Assembly: GCF_024220175.1 (NCBI RefSeq)
Contig: NZ_CP098502.1
Span: 744,001 to 808,000 of the forward strand
DNA from: Paraconexibacter antarcticus
GTDB lineage: Bacteria > Actinomycetota > Thermoleophilia > Solirubrobacterales > Solirubrobacteraceae
DNA length: 64,000 nt
Direction: 5' to 3'
Below the pieces are notes generated by a model. It had not been told where the DNA came from and did no database searches. It saw nothing but the letters and a program-made list of their open reading frames with translations. How positions within the stretch are numbered: position 1 is the stretch's first letter; every line of letters starts with the position of its first letter. The translations under genes and the position numbers were made by a program. Positions 8,723 to 18,100 of this stretch are shown here, piece by piece.

Positions 8723-8964
8723 CTAAGGGACCCTCACGGGCTGCTTAAGAAGGCCTACAGCTCGCCGGCGGACGACTACATCGACGCTCTGGTGTCCGCG
8801 CTCGTAGCTCGCGCGTGCGAGCTCAAGCTCACTCTCCTGCCGCCCGCGGCGTCGCAACGAGCTGCGCTCGCTGAGGGGTGGATTCATCTCCCGACCAGCG
8901 CGCTTTCCGAGCTACGCTGATCGCCCGAAGCGGTAGTTTGGGCCTGGCGGGTTACGGTTGCGCC

Positions 8965-9306
8965 GTGACTGCTTCGCGAAAGCTAGATCTGGATCGCGCG
9001 GAGGCGTTCCTCCGGTCGATACCGACAGGGTGCTGGACCTCCTACGGCGACGTGGCGGTCGCGGGGGGCCGAGGGGCGGACGCGGCACAGGGTGTCGTGT
9101 CCTGGATCGGAAGCCGCGGACACGAACTCAGCCACGTGTACCGAGTGCTGAATGCCCATGGCGAGGTCAACGCGGGCTGGAAGCCTGCGGGCCCGGAGCT
9201 TCCGCAGAACGCTCAGGACGTCCGCGAGCTCTTGGAACGCGAGGGCCTGCGCTTCAACGGCGCGGAACCTGTCAAGCCGGATGAGACAGTGTCGGGGCGA
9301 ATTTAG
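8965..9306 (+). CDS. Alkyltransferase-like (MGMT-fold, ATL) protein, 3' end replaced by IS3
   Basis: The 113-residue frame has the winged-helix of O6-alkylguanine alkyltransferases: IPTGCWTSYGDVAVAGG near residue 15 and a recognition-helix-like AAQGVVSWIG. Where active MGMT has PCHRV this protein has HVYRV (about residue 58), so it lacks the alkyl-accepting Cys and would, like ATL proteins, at most bind lesions and flag them for repair. The GTG start at 8965 is the first start close to the conserved domain. An IS3 end begins at 9282, so the last seven residues and the stop are supplied by the element. Confidence 0.75.
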   Translation: MTASRKLDLDRAEAFLRSIPTGCWTSYGDVAVAGGRGADAAQGVVSWIGSRGHELSHVYRVLNAHGEVNAGWKPAGPELPQNAQDVRELLEREGLRFNGAEPVKPDETVSGRI

Positions 9307-10313
9307 TGAGCGGCGGGCTCCTCGGGCTTGGGCTTGTTGATGTAGGCGGCGGTCGGCAGCGCGGGCGGTCGGGGCGGGTGCCGGACGAAGCGTTCGGGCG
9401 TGGCGGCGTAGGCCGCGTCGAGGACGGTGGTGCGGGCGGCGTGGACGGCCGGAGCGTGGCCGTGGTGGACGTCGTGTGGGGTCATCAGGCCGATGCCGGC
9501 GTGGCGGTGAGCGTGGTGGTACCAGCCGAAGAAGTCGCGGCAGAAGGCGCGGGCGTGGTCGATGTGGTCGAACCGTGCGGGGAACCCGGGCCGGTACTTC
9601 ATCGTCTTGAACTGTGACTCGGAGTACGGGTTGTCCGTCGACGTGTACGGCCGGTTATGCGAGCGCAGGACGCCGAGGTCGGCGAGGAGGAACGCGACGG
9701 GCTTGGACGTCATCGCCGGGCCGCGGTCGGCGTGCACCGTCAACTGGCCACGGACGATGTTCTGTTGCTCGCACGCCTGGCCGATCAGCGCCTTGGCCAG
9801 GTGCGCGTTCTCGCGGTGCTGCACCGTCCAGCCGACGGCGTAGCGGCTGTAGACGTCGAGAATGACGTAGAGGTAGTAGTAGGTCCACTTCGCCGGACCC
9901 TTCAACTTCGAGATGTCCCAGGACCAAATCTCGTTCGGCCGCTCGGCGAGCAGTTCCGGTGCGGCGTAGGGCGGATGGGTCAGCTGCGCGCGGCGCTCGG
10001 TGACGCCGCCGTACTCGGCGGCGAGGATCCGGTACATCGTGCGCTGCGACGCAAGGTAGATCCCCTCATCCAGCAGCGTCGCCCAGACCTCGGCAGGGGA
10101 GGCGTCCTGAAAGCGCGGGCTGTGCAACTGCTCGAGCACCGCGGCACGCTCCTCATCCGACAGCGCCCGGCCGGGCCGCCTGCGCGGCACTGACGCGCGC
10201 GCGGGCGGCGGGCTGCGTCGGCGATACAACGACGCCCTGGACGCGCCGAGGGCGCGGCACGCGGGCAGGATGCCGACCAGCGGCTCGATCTCAATGACGG
10301 CCTGATCGATCAT
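9303..10313 (-). CDS. IS3-family transposase OrfB (DDE integrase core)
   Basis: The product is 336 residues. An HTH_21-like region is followed by the rve core with the first Asp in IWSWDISKL (about residue 118), the second in VHADRGPAM and the Glu in YSESQFKTMKYRP. The ATG at 10313 overlaps the orfA stop as ATGA, which suggests coupled translation instead of the -1 frameshift used by many IS3 elements. The stop TAA at 9303-9305 lies inside the terminal repeat region. Confidence 0.92.
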   Translation of the reverse strand: MIDQAVIEIEPLVGILPACRALGASRASLYRRRSPPPARASVPRRRPGRALSDEERAAVLEQLHSPRFQDASPAEVWATLLDEGIYLASQRTMYRILAAEYGGVTERRAQLTHPPYAAPELLAERPNEIWSWDISKLKGPAKWTYYYLYVILDVYSRYAVGWTVQHRENAHLAKALIGQACEQQNIVRGQLTVHADRGPAMTSKPVAFLLADLGVLRSHNRPYTSTDNPYSESQFKTMKYRPGFPARFDHIDHARAFCRDFFGWYHHAHRHAGIGLMTPHDVHHGHAPAVHAARTTVLDAAYAATPERFVRHPPRPPALPTAAYINKPKPEEPAAH

Positions 10314-10822
10314 GATCGCGGCGGCTGCTCGTCGGTCTCCGGCGCGCTCTTGGCCAGCAGTTCTTCCAAGAGCGCGGAGACGTTTCCCTGCACCTCGATC
10401 ACCCGACGCGCCGTCACCAGATCGGCCTGCGAGCGCTCCAGCTGGCGACGCAGCGCCGCGTTCTCCATCCGCTCGGCGCTCGGCGGCTTGGGGCCACGCT
10501 GGCGAGGCTCCAGCGCCCCGAGCGCGCCGCTGTCGCGGGCCCGCCGCCACTCCGTCAGCAGCGAGGAGTACAAGCCCTCGCGGCGCAGCACCTCGCCGAT
10601 CTCGCCGGGCTTGGTGCACGCCTCGGCGGCGAGCACGATCTTCAGCTTGTACGCCGCGGTGAACCTGCGGCGCGTCGCCCGCGGCACGAGCTCGGGATCC
10701 GGGACCCCCACCAGCGACGACGCGCCGCCGGCGATGTGCCTACGCTCGCCTTCGGCTCCCTCCGGCACACCGCCGGCGGAACCCTCCAGCTCGTCCTTCA
10801 TCCCTGCAGAGAACTGCGACAC
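10310..10822 (-). CDS. IS3-family transposase OrfA (helix-turn-helix)
   Basis: The product is 170 residues from a GTG at 10822 (an ATG at 10801 is an alternative). It has a TRRRFTAAYKLKIVLAAEAC N-terminal HTH of the Tnp_1 type near residue 50, followed by a leucine-rich coiled coil (NAALRRQLERSQADLVTARR). OrfA provides DNA binding for the OrfA-OrfB transposase. Confidence 0.9.
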   Translation of the reverse strand: MSQFSAGMKDELEGSAGGVPEGAEGERRHIAGGASSLVGVPDPELVPRATRRRFTAAYKLKIVLAAEACTKPGEIGEVLRREGLYSSLLTEWRRARDSGALGALEPRQRGPKPPSAERMENAALRRQLERSQADLVTARRVIEVQGNVSALLEELLAKSAPETDEQPPRS

Positions 10823-10968
10823 AACGCACGTCCGTTCTCGCCCTCAGGCTCAGTAAATACAACGGTAGAACCTGTCTCACGTCACCTTGGCAGAGAGGGG
10901 CGGGCGGGCGGACCCCACGAAGCGCGTACGACCCGCCCAGTTAGCGAGCCCGGCAGCCGAGCCTTGAT

Positions 10969-12207
10969 GTGTCGCCGAATCTGACCGGAGACTTCTCCTC
11001 CGGAGCAGTAGCCGGGCCGAAGATGCTCACGTTGAGGACTCCCGCCCTTGTGCACCACCTCGGGGTGAACTATCGGTGTCAGGCTGGCACCTCTCGTGGC
11101 GACTCGCCCGGCATGCATACCGATGCCCACCAACCGTCGACGCTCGCGTTCAACCACGACACGACGTATTTCCGAGTCATCGACTCGCGTTTTCTTCACG
11201 AGACGCTGAACAACGACCTGCCCTTCATGCTTGGCGCGGAATGGGTTACCGGTGCGTCGCTCGAGGACGCCCCGGGCGACGTTCTCGCCAAGGCCTCGTA
11301 CCATCACGCTGAGACCACCGAGATGCTCATCCGACTGGCCGGCTCGGTCGCCCAGTTGACCCTGCGTGAGCGGTCGCTTGTGGTTCGTATCGCTGCTGTT
11401 TCTGAGGATTCGGCGCACCGGGTGCGAGACAGACTCAGCGAGGCGCTCCCTGAAGTAGACGGGTCGCAGCTCGAAGTGCCGATCCGGTTCTGGTGGTGGC
11501 AAGAGGATTCTGCTCAGCAGCTCGCAAGAGTCCTGTCGGTTCCCAGCTGGAAAGAGGTCGCGGAGAACTACGAACCGGGGACACGCACGTCGCTGGACTC
11601 GATGATGGCCTGGAATCGTCCGCCGGTCGGCGGGCGACTGATTCTCTGGCACGGAGACCCGGGAACCGGCAAAACGAACGCGGCGCGCGCGTTAGCCCGC
11701 GAATGGCGCGACTGGGCTGAGTTTCAGTTCGTGACCGACCCGGAGCAGTTCTTACAAAACCCCGGGTACCTGATGAACACGGTCGCCCCGGGGCGCCGGC
11801 GGCCTGCGGGCGATCGAGTCGCGAAGCCGTGGCGAGTCGTCGTGCTCGAGGACTCGGGCGAGTTCCTGCAACCGGACGCCAAACATCTGCAAGGCCAAGC
11901 ACTGTCGCGCCTACTGAACGTCGGCGATGGCGTCCTAGGACAGGCGATGCAAGCCCTCGTGCTTGTCACGACCAACGAGAGGGTTGACACCTTGCACCCG
12001 GCGCTTGCGCGCCCGGGACGCTGCCTCGCCAAGGTCGAGTTCGGCAAGCTCGACCGCTGCGAAGCGCACGAGTGGTGCACTCGCCACGACGTGTCGCCGC
12101 CCAGCGGATCGGGGCCCTGGCCGTTGGCCGAACTCTTCGCACATGCCGACGGCCGAAGCTGCACCGACGGTGCCGCGCGGTCGATTGGGTTCACAGCACC
12201 CAGCTAG
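10969..12207 (+). CDS. DUF5925 domain AAA-family ATPase
   Basis: The product is up to 412 residues. The N-terminal half carries the DUF5925 pattern up to PIRFWWWQEDSAQQLARVLS. The AAA core follows: Walker A HGDPGTGKTN (about residue 228), Walker B VVVLEDSGEF (about 290), sensor LVTTNE (about 327) and ARPGRC as the arginine-containing segment. The start is uncertain: GTG 10969, ATG 11023 or ATG 11113. Homologues are actinobacterial proteins of unknown function. An IS630 element is inserted exactly at the stop codon; the stop is TAG with or without the element, so the protein is intact. Confidence 0.85.
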   Translation: MSPNLTGDFSSGAVAGPKMLTLRTPALVHHLGVNYRCQAGTSRGDSPGMHTDAHQPSTLAFNHDTTYFRVIDSRFLHETLNNDLPFMLGAEWVTGASLEDAPGDVLAKASYHHAETTEMLIRLAGSVAQLTLRERSLVVRIAAVSEDSAHRVRDRLSEALPEVDGSQLEVPIRFWWWQEDSAQQLARVLSVPSWKEVAENYEPGTRTSLDSMMAWNRPPVGGRLILWHGDPGTGKTNAARALAREWRDWAEFQFVTDPEQFLQNPGYLMNTVAPGRRRPAGDRVAKPWRVVVLEDSGEFLQPDAKHLQGQALSRLLNVGDGVLGQAMQALVLVTTNERVDTLHPALARPGRCLAKVEFGKLDRCEAHEWCTRHDVSPPSGSGPWPLAELFAHADGRSCTDGAARSIGFTAPS

Positions 12208-13289
12208 TGTTCTGATCGGTTAGTTTCGTTGCAGCGGATGGCGATGGATTCGAGGATCTCGTCGCTGCTCTTGGTCCAGGTGAACGGTTTGGGGTCCTCG
12301 TTCCAGGTCGCGACCCAGTTGGTGATGTCCATGTTCAGCTTGCGAACTGAGCGATGAGCTGAGCGCTGCAGCAGCTTGCGGGTCAGCTCGGCAAACCAGC
12401 GCTCGACGAGGTTGATCCAGCTGCTGCTGGTCGGGGTGAAGTGCAGCACGAACCGGGGGTGCGCTTTGAGCCAGCGCTGGATTGCCGGGGTCTTGTGCGT
12501 GCTGCTGTTGTCGAGGACCAGGTGCACGTCCAGGTCGGCCGGGACGGCCTTGTCGATGCGCTGAAGGAACTTCTTGAACTCGACGGCGCGGTGGCGCTGG
12601 TGCAGTGCGCTGATGACCTGCCCGCTTCTCACGTCCAGCGCGGCGTAGAGGCTTGAGGTCCCGAAGCGCTTGTAGTCGTGGGTCACGCGCTCAGGGGTCC
12701 CGGGGCGCATCGGCAGGATCGGGGCGGTGCGGTCCAGTGCCTGGATCTGGGACTTCTCATCAACGCACAGCACGACAGCTCTTTCGGGCGGGTTGAGGTA
12801 GAGGCCGACGACGTCGTGGACCTTGTCGACGAACAACGGATCCTTGGACAGCTTCCACTTCTCCTGGCGGTGCGGCTGCAACCCGTACGCGTGCCAGATC
12901 CGCAGGACCGCGTTCTGCGTCAGGCCGGCCTCCTTGGCCATCGACCGCGTCGACCAGTGCGTGGCGTCCTTGGGCGTGGACTCCAAAGTCTTGACCACCA
13001 CCGCCTCCACATCCTCATCGGTGATCGTCCGCGGGCGCCCCGGACGCGGCTCATCCAGCAGCCCGTCCACGCGCCGCTCGACAAACCTGTTGCGCCACCG
13101 CGTGACCGTCGGCCGGCTCACACGCAACCGCTGCGCGATCTCCGTGTTCGTCCGCCCGGCCGCCGCCTCCAACACGATCTGTGAGCGCTGCGCCAACCCC
13201 CGGGCGCTCTTGCGGCGCCGCGCGAAGCCCTCCAGAACGGCGCGCTCCTGGTCGGTCAACACGATCTCACGGGCGGCAGCGATAGGCAT
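12204..13289 (-). CDS. IS630-family DDE transposase
   Basis: The product is 361 residues from ATG 13289 (a TTG at 13313 is an alternative). The N-terminal HTH has NTEIAQRLRVSRPTVTRWRN. The DDE core has CVDEKSQIQALDR (first Asp), HLVLDNSSTHKT (second Asp) and SSSWINLVERWF (Glu). The TAG stop at 12204-12206 uses the TA target duplication just outside the element. Confidence 0.93.
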   Translation of the reverse strand: MPIAAAREIVLTDQERAVLEGFARRRKSARGLAQRSQIVLEAAAGRTNTEIAQRLRVSRPTVTRWRNRFVERRVDGLLDEPRPGRPRTITDEDVEAVVVKTLESTPKDATHWSTRSMAKEAGLTQNAVLRIWHAYGLQPHRQEKWKLSKDPLFVDKVHDVVGLYLNPPERAVVLCVDEKSQIQALDRTAPILPMRPGTPERVTHDYKRFGTSSLYAALDVRSGQVISALHQRHRAVEFKKFLQRIDKAVPADLDVHLVLDNSSTHKTPAIQRWLKAHPRFVLHFTPTSSSWINLVERWFAELTRKLLQRSAHRSVRKLNMDITNWVATWNEDPKPFTWTKSSDEILESIAIRCNETNRSEH

Positions 13290-13335
13290 GAAGTATCCAT
13301 GCCCCCGCTGCAACAGAACTAATCAATCAGGACAC
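12207..13335 (-). mobile_element. IS630-family insertion sequence, intact
   Basis: The element is 1129 bp. Its ends are imperfect inverted repeats (GTGTTCTGATCGGTTAGTTT at 12207, and GTGTCCTGATTGATTAGTTC read inward from 13335). A TA duplication flanks it at 12205-12206 and 13336-13337, as expected for IS630/Tc1-type insertion. Confidence 0.93.
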
Positions 13336-13338
13336 TAG

Positions 13339-14343
13339 ATGGTTCGTTCCACGGATCGGTCAGGCGTAGTAGGCAGTGAGGTTGCGTGGTGGGCGGCCGA
13401 GGCGTTCGTTGAGAGCGATCGCGGTGGCATCGACCTCCCAAATGTGGGAGACGAGGGCGCGCTCCCCAGCACCCTGCCGCTGCTCGGGATCCCCGGCGTC
13501 CCCTTCACGCTGCATACCCTTCAGATCATCCTGCCTTACTCTCTGGCGCTCGCCGCCGTCGGCCTGCTCGAGTCCCTCATGACCGCCCGCCTGGTCGACG
13601 ACATCACCGAAACGCGCTCGGACAAGGACCGCGAGGCCCGCGGTCAGGGCATCGCCAACATCGTCACCGGATTCTTCGGCGGCATGCCCGGCTGCGCGAT
13701 GATCGGCCAGACGATGATCAACGTCCGCGTCAGCGGTGCCCGCACCCGCCTGTCGACGTTCTGCGCCGGCCTGTTCCTCCTGTTGCTCGTCGTCGTGCTC
13801 GGCGACCTCGTCGCCGTCATACCGATGACGGCTCTCGTCGCGGTCATGATCCTCGTCTCGCTCTCGACGTTCGACTGGCACTCGATCGCCCCGGCCACTC
13901 TGCGGCGCATGCCCCGCTCCGAGACGGTGGTGATGCTCGTCACCGTCGCGGGGACCGTTGCCACCGACAACCTCGCGATCGGCGTCGGCGCAGGCGTGCT
14001 CACCGCGATGGCCGCCTTCGCGCGCAAGGTCGCTCACCTCGTCGAGGTCGACCGTGTCCTTGACCCGGACGCCAGCACCGCGTTCTACAGCGTGCACGGT
14101 GAGCTGTTCTTCGCCTCTGACCAGGAACTTATCGACGCCTTCGAGTACGCGACCGACCCCGGCCGCGTGATCATCGACTTCTCCCGAGCGCACGTCTGGG
14201 ACGCCTCCGCCGTCGCCGCCCTGGACGCGATCGAAGGGCACTACCGCCGCCACGGCGTCGCGGTGACCATCACCGGCTTGAACGAGCGCAGCGCCGACCT
14301 ACACGGCGCCCTCTCCGGCGAGCTCGCGGGCGCCCACGCATGA
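13339..14343 (+). pseudogene. SulP-family anion permease, N-terminally truncated, with STAS domain
   Basis: Homology to SulP transporters starts near residue 43 (ALPSTLPLLGIPGVPF) and includes PYSLALAAVGLLESLMTA, FGGMPGCAMIGQTMINV and TFDWHSIAP, then membrane segments and a C-terminal STAS domain with the IDFSRAHVWDASAV motif. A normal SulP protein is about 500 residues; this frame has 334 and lacks the first transmembrane helices. The first 40 or so codons look like unrelated sequence. It overlaps the MerR gene by ATGA. Confidence 0.8.
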
Positions 14344-14735
14344 CCGAGCCCTTGTCAAACGAGACCCTCCACATCGGCGAGGTCGCCGACCGCGTCGGGC
14401 TCTCGCTGCGCACCGTCCGCTACTACGAAGAGCAGGGGCTCATCCAGCCTGCGGGCCGCACCGAAGGAGGTTTTCGCCTCTACACCGAAGAGCAGATCGA
14501 CCGGCTCTCCCTCATCAAGCAGATGAAGCCGCTCGGCTTCACCGTGCAGCAGATGTGCGACTTTCTGGCGGCGTCCGACGACCTGCAGCATCCCGACCAG
14601 CGTCGTCGCACCGACGCCGAACGCGAGCTCGCCGGCTTCGCCGCCGACGCCCACGCGCGCTGCGACAAGCTCCGCGCCGAACTCGACCGCGCCGAGGACT
14701 TCGCCCGCCAGATCGACCAGATGGCCGACAACTGA
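14340..14735 (+). CDS. MerR family transcriptional regulator
   Basis: The product is 131 residues. The N-terminal winged helix has HIGEVADRVGLSLRTVRYYE (about residues 11-30), the RTEGGFRLYTEEQ wing and LIKQMKPLGFTVQQM, followed by a dimerisation helix. No C-terminal cysteine cluster is visible, so metal sensing is not indicated. It is translationally coupled to the SulP remnant and may have regulated that transporter. Confidence 0.92.
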   Translation: MTEPLSNETLHIGEVADRVGLSLRTVRYYEEQGLIQPAGRTEGGFRLYTEEQIDRLSLIKQMKPLGFTVQQMCDFLAASDDLQHPDQRRRTDAERELAGFAADAHARCDKLRAELDRAEDFARQIDQMADN

Positions 14736-14743
14736 CCCCAGTG

Positions 14744-14780
14744 GCGCGCAGGGCGCGGCCGGGGGCCACGCCCTGCGCGC
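14744..14780 (+). terminator. Strong hairpin after the MerR gene
   Basis: GCGCGCAGGGCG and CGCCCTGCGCGC form a perfect 12-bp stem with a 13-nt loop, 8 nt after the MerR stop. There is no U-tract, which is common for terminators in GC-rich actinobacteria. Confidence 0.7.
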
Positions 14781-14946
14781 GAGGGAGCGCCCGGCAACCG
14801 CGCTCCGTGAGGTACCAAACGGGTACATCGCCTGCACCGCGGGCGTCTGCCGGCGTCGCAGACGAATTCCCACAACCGCTCGAGTAGCAGCTACTTTGTG
14901 TCGGGCGTGATCACGTAAACCCCGCCGATGTTGGCCCGGGACCGGA

Positions 14947-14987
14947 TGGTAAGGAAGGGGTCATCGGTTCGAGTCCGATAGAGAGCT
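14947..14987 (+). other. 3' fragment of tRNA-Thr(GGT): likely attachment site (attR) of an integrated island
   Basis: The 41 nt read as the anticodon GGT, its loop and 3' stem (TGGTAA, GGAAG), a variable loop, a perfect T-arm (ATCGG-TTCGAGT-CCGAT at 14963-14979) and a 3' acceptor strand AGAGAGC plus T. No matching 5' half (GCTCTCT, D-arm) exists upstream, so it is not a functional tRNA. Partial 3' tRNA copies are typical of the distal end of elements integrated in tRNA genes. A GGCCT-N6-AGGCC hairpin directly follows (14999-15014), probably the original tRNA terminator. Confidence 0.8.
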
Positions 14988-15127
14988 TGAGTGCGACAGG
15001 CCTGTAAGTAGGCCGCTTTCCGCTCGGTGCTGTCTGGGCCCGCACCGGGTCTCGTAGAGGTCCGGGCGGCGTGCGTCCGTCGCGCGAGCACCGGCTGCGC
15101 CTCGGAGGCGGGAGTAGGGTCACCGTC

Positions 15128-18100
15128 ATGCGTCGACATCGGGGCCTGGGCGGTCCGGGGGCCAACGGCCGCCTGTGCAGCACGATGGTCGTCGCGGTGG
15201 TGGTCGCCCTGGCCGCCGCGCCGGCGGCGATGGGCAGGCGCACGGCCACGTATACCTCTCCGGGATACAAGCCGGCTCGGATCCCGAAGAACTTCGTGCC
15301 GGCCAAGCCACCACCCCCCGTGGTGCTGCAGCCCAGCGGGAACACCCCGCACGTCTTCGTCGACGGCGCCGGCTCTGCCCACGTGGTGTTCGCCGAGCCC
15401 AGCGGCGCCGGTGCCGACACGATCCGCACGTGCCGCCTGCTGCGAGGCGGAAAAGGCTGCGTGGCGGGGGCGACCTTGACCCCCAATCAGCCCGCGGCGG
15501 GCAACGACCCCCAGACCAACCAGGACTTCGACGGCCCCTTCCCGCTCGCCGTCGGCAACGAGCTGCTGGTCCTCGACTCACGCTGCTGCAACCGCGTGCC
15601 GATCACGGGCGGCAGCATCACGGAGACTCCGGTGTACCTGTACACGTCCGAGGACGCCGGCGCGACGTTCACCGGACCCACCGATGCCAACCCGGGCGCC
15701 GGGGTCATCGGCACCCAGGACCCGTCGGGCGATGCGATCGTCTACGGGGGAGATGTGCCCTCGATCGGCCTTATCTCCTCGGTGCAGACCGGAGGCACGG
15801 TCTTCCAGGGTGTTCCGGCGGGCAGCTTCACGACCGACACGGCGAACCTGTCGCTGCGCCCCGACAAGCAGGACGCCAGCAACGGGCGCCTCGGGCTTGA
15901 CGGCACGCGCCCGATCGCGGCGTTCTCGGATTTCTCAGGGACGATCACGGTGCGTGAGTGGACGGGCAACGGCAGCGTCAACGACGCCGCGCAGTGGACG
16001 ACGCTGCGCGTCGCCGGCGCCGACCAGCCGCGGATCGCCGGCGGCCCGAGGGGCATCGCGCTGCTGACCGAGCCAAGCACCGCCAACGGCGCCCTGTCGG
16101 TGCGCTCGATCGCTTCCGGCGGCGGCTCGGCCGGACCGCCTCAGCTCCTCACCACGAAGCCCGCCCGGTCCCCGACCCTGTCGGCCGACCCGGTGAGCGG
16201 GATGTTCGCGGCCGCCTGGATCGACGGCGCCGACGAATCGGTCCACGTGCGCACGTCACCGGACGGGCGCGCCTGGGGCCCCGACCAGCTCGTGATGCGC
16301 GTGCCGGGCGGCGATCTCGGCGAGCTCGATGTGGCCGCCACGGCCGACGGCGGCGGCTTCGTCGCGCTGCGCGACGCCAAGGACGCACCAACGGTCTACA
16401 ACGGCCGCATCCTGGCCGGGCAGTTCGGCCCGATCGGTCCCACGGGCCACCCGGGCCTCGGCCTCGCCGCCGGCGGCAGCGGCCCTCCGAGCGGCGACCA
16501 GGCCGGCTTCGTGGCGTGCTCGCAGATCCACTTCGGGACCGTGGACATACAGGCCACGGCGGGCTGCTTCCTGCGCGACCCCAAGCACCCGTCCAGCGGG
16601 GCCGGGGTCGCCGAGAGCGCGATCAATCTCAACGGGCTCCAGATCGTCCCGGACGCCGGTGCGCGGATCTTCATCGATCCCCACGCCCACACGATCGACA
16701 CCCAGGGCGCCGTCAGCGTGATCGCCGAGGGCGCCGGCTCCAATCCCGTGACGCTGTGGCACGGTCCGCTGCACGTCGCGGTGCCTGCGGGAGCCACCGA
16801 CGGCGCGACGCTCTTCGACCTCCCGATGGACAAGTTCGCCGCCAACGTCGAGGGCTTCGGCATCAGCGCCCACGCCGTGGTGATCTTGACCTCGGACGGT
16901 GTGCGGATCCCGGTCGACCTGAAGATGCCCGACTACTTCGGGGGGATCACCGGCCATGCGGACCTCGTCGTCGACACCAAGAGCGGGCTGCACCTGGACA
17001 CGCTGAACTTCGCGATCGCCGACGTCGACATCGGTGCGGTCGAGCTCAAGGACGCCAACGTGCAGTACATGTCCAACGGTGACACGTGGGACGGCGGCGC
17101 GCAGCTGATCGTCCCCGGCCCCGGGGTCACCGTCGGAGCGGAGCTGCACTTCGCGCGCGGCTCGTTCAACGGCGGCGACTTCAAGGTCGCGGAGTTCCCG
17201 GGCATCCCCGTGTTCAGCGACGTCTTCCTCAACGAGATCCGCATCGGTTTCCAGCTCGATCCCATCGTGTTCACCGGAGGCGTGACGTTCGGCTTCCAGC
17301 CCATCGCCCCACCGAACTCGTACGCGATCGGGGTGCGCGGCGACTTCCGGATCGAAACCGGCCCCCCGGTGGTCGTGCAGATCGTCGGCTCGGGCTCCGT
17401 CTTCGGGGTCGACCTGGCCCACGCGTTCTTCCGTTACTCCAGCGACGGGACCCTGCGGATCCTCGCCGACGTCACGATCGGCAGCCCGCCCGGTCTGGGG
17501 ATCTCCGGCGCGCTGAAGTTCGGGATCATCGGCAAGGCGTTCGGCGGCAGCATCGACGCGAACGCCTGCGCGTTCGGCTTCTGCGACCGCGTCGCCGTCG
17601 CCGCCAACCAGCGCGGACTGGCGGTGTGCCTCGGCGCCCCGGGCAGCATCTCCCACGACTGGGACGACGCCTTCTACAGCATCAAGGTCCACTTCCTCGA
17701 CTGCGTCGCCGACCAGTACGGCGCACCGGCCGGCACACGAGCCGTCCCGCGGGCGGGCGGCGGCCCGCCCGGGCAGACGTTCACGGTCCCGGCCGGAGCC
17801 AGTTCCTACACGGTCGCCGTGGCCGGCGCCGGCGGCGCGCCACAGGTCAGCCTGCTCGATCCGGCGGGCGCGGTCGTCCCGTTCGGCGATCCGAAGGCCA
17901 GGGGGACGGTGGCCGCGACCATCCCGGGCGTCCCACAGTCGAACACGACGTTCGTCGGACTGGCTCACCCGAAGGCCGGGACGTACACCCTCGTCCCGGC
18001 CGCCGCGTCGCCGGCCATCGCGGCGCTCCAGGTCTCGCGGGGCTACGCCACGCCCAAGGTCAGCGCTCGGCTGGGCGGCACGGGCCGCAAGCGGACCCTG

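Larger units (their letters stand above)
6740..8920 (+). pseudogene. DUF429 (RNase H-fold) gene, 5'-truncated and interrupted by an IS1380 element
   Basis: The first part (6740-7125) has the DUF429 blocks YRATDDFV, PLSVSSDRIAYCAMR and CEVYPAPALRHW. The last part (8728-8920) encodes the family's usual tail, DDYIDALVSALVAR and AEGWIHLP. Removing 7126-8722 and one CTAAG copy joins them in frame to a TGA at 8918. Only about 192 residues remain, and the N-terminal GVD-type strand expected in DUF429 proteins is missing because the minus-strand YbjN-like gene begins there. DUF429 is a predicted nuclease-like family of unproven function. Confidence 0.85.
9282..10879 (-). mobile_element. IS3-family insertion sequence
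   Basis: The two ends share TGAGACAG (9282-9289; complement 10872-10879), with further similarity inside (ATTTA-TGAGC). The element contains orfA and orfB on the minus strand. I find no target duplication (GGA on the left, CGT on the right), so the flanks may have been rearranged after insertion. Confidence 0.85.

Noticed and set aside
9279..10882. Target duplication around the IS3 element
   Set aside because: The 3 to 5 bases outside the terminal repeats differ (GGA and CGT), so none can be claimed.
13360..13445. Minus-strand fragment ending LNERLGRPPRNLTAYYA, possibly a transposase C-terminus
   Set aside because: The resemblance to integrase-core tails (LN-RPRK-L) is too weak to name a family.
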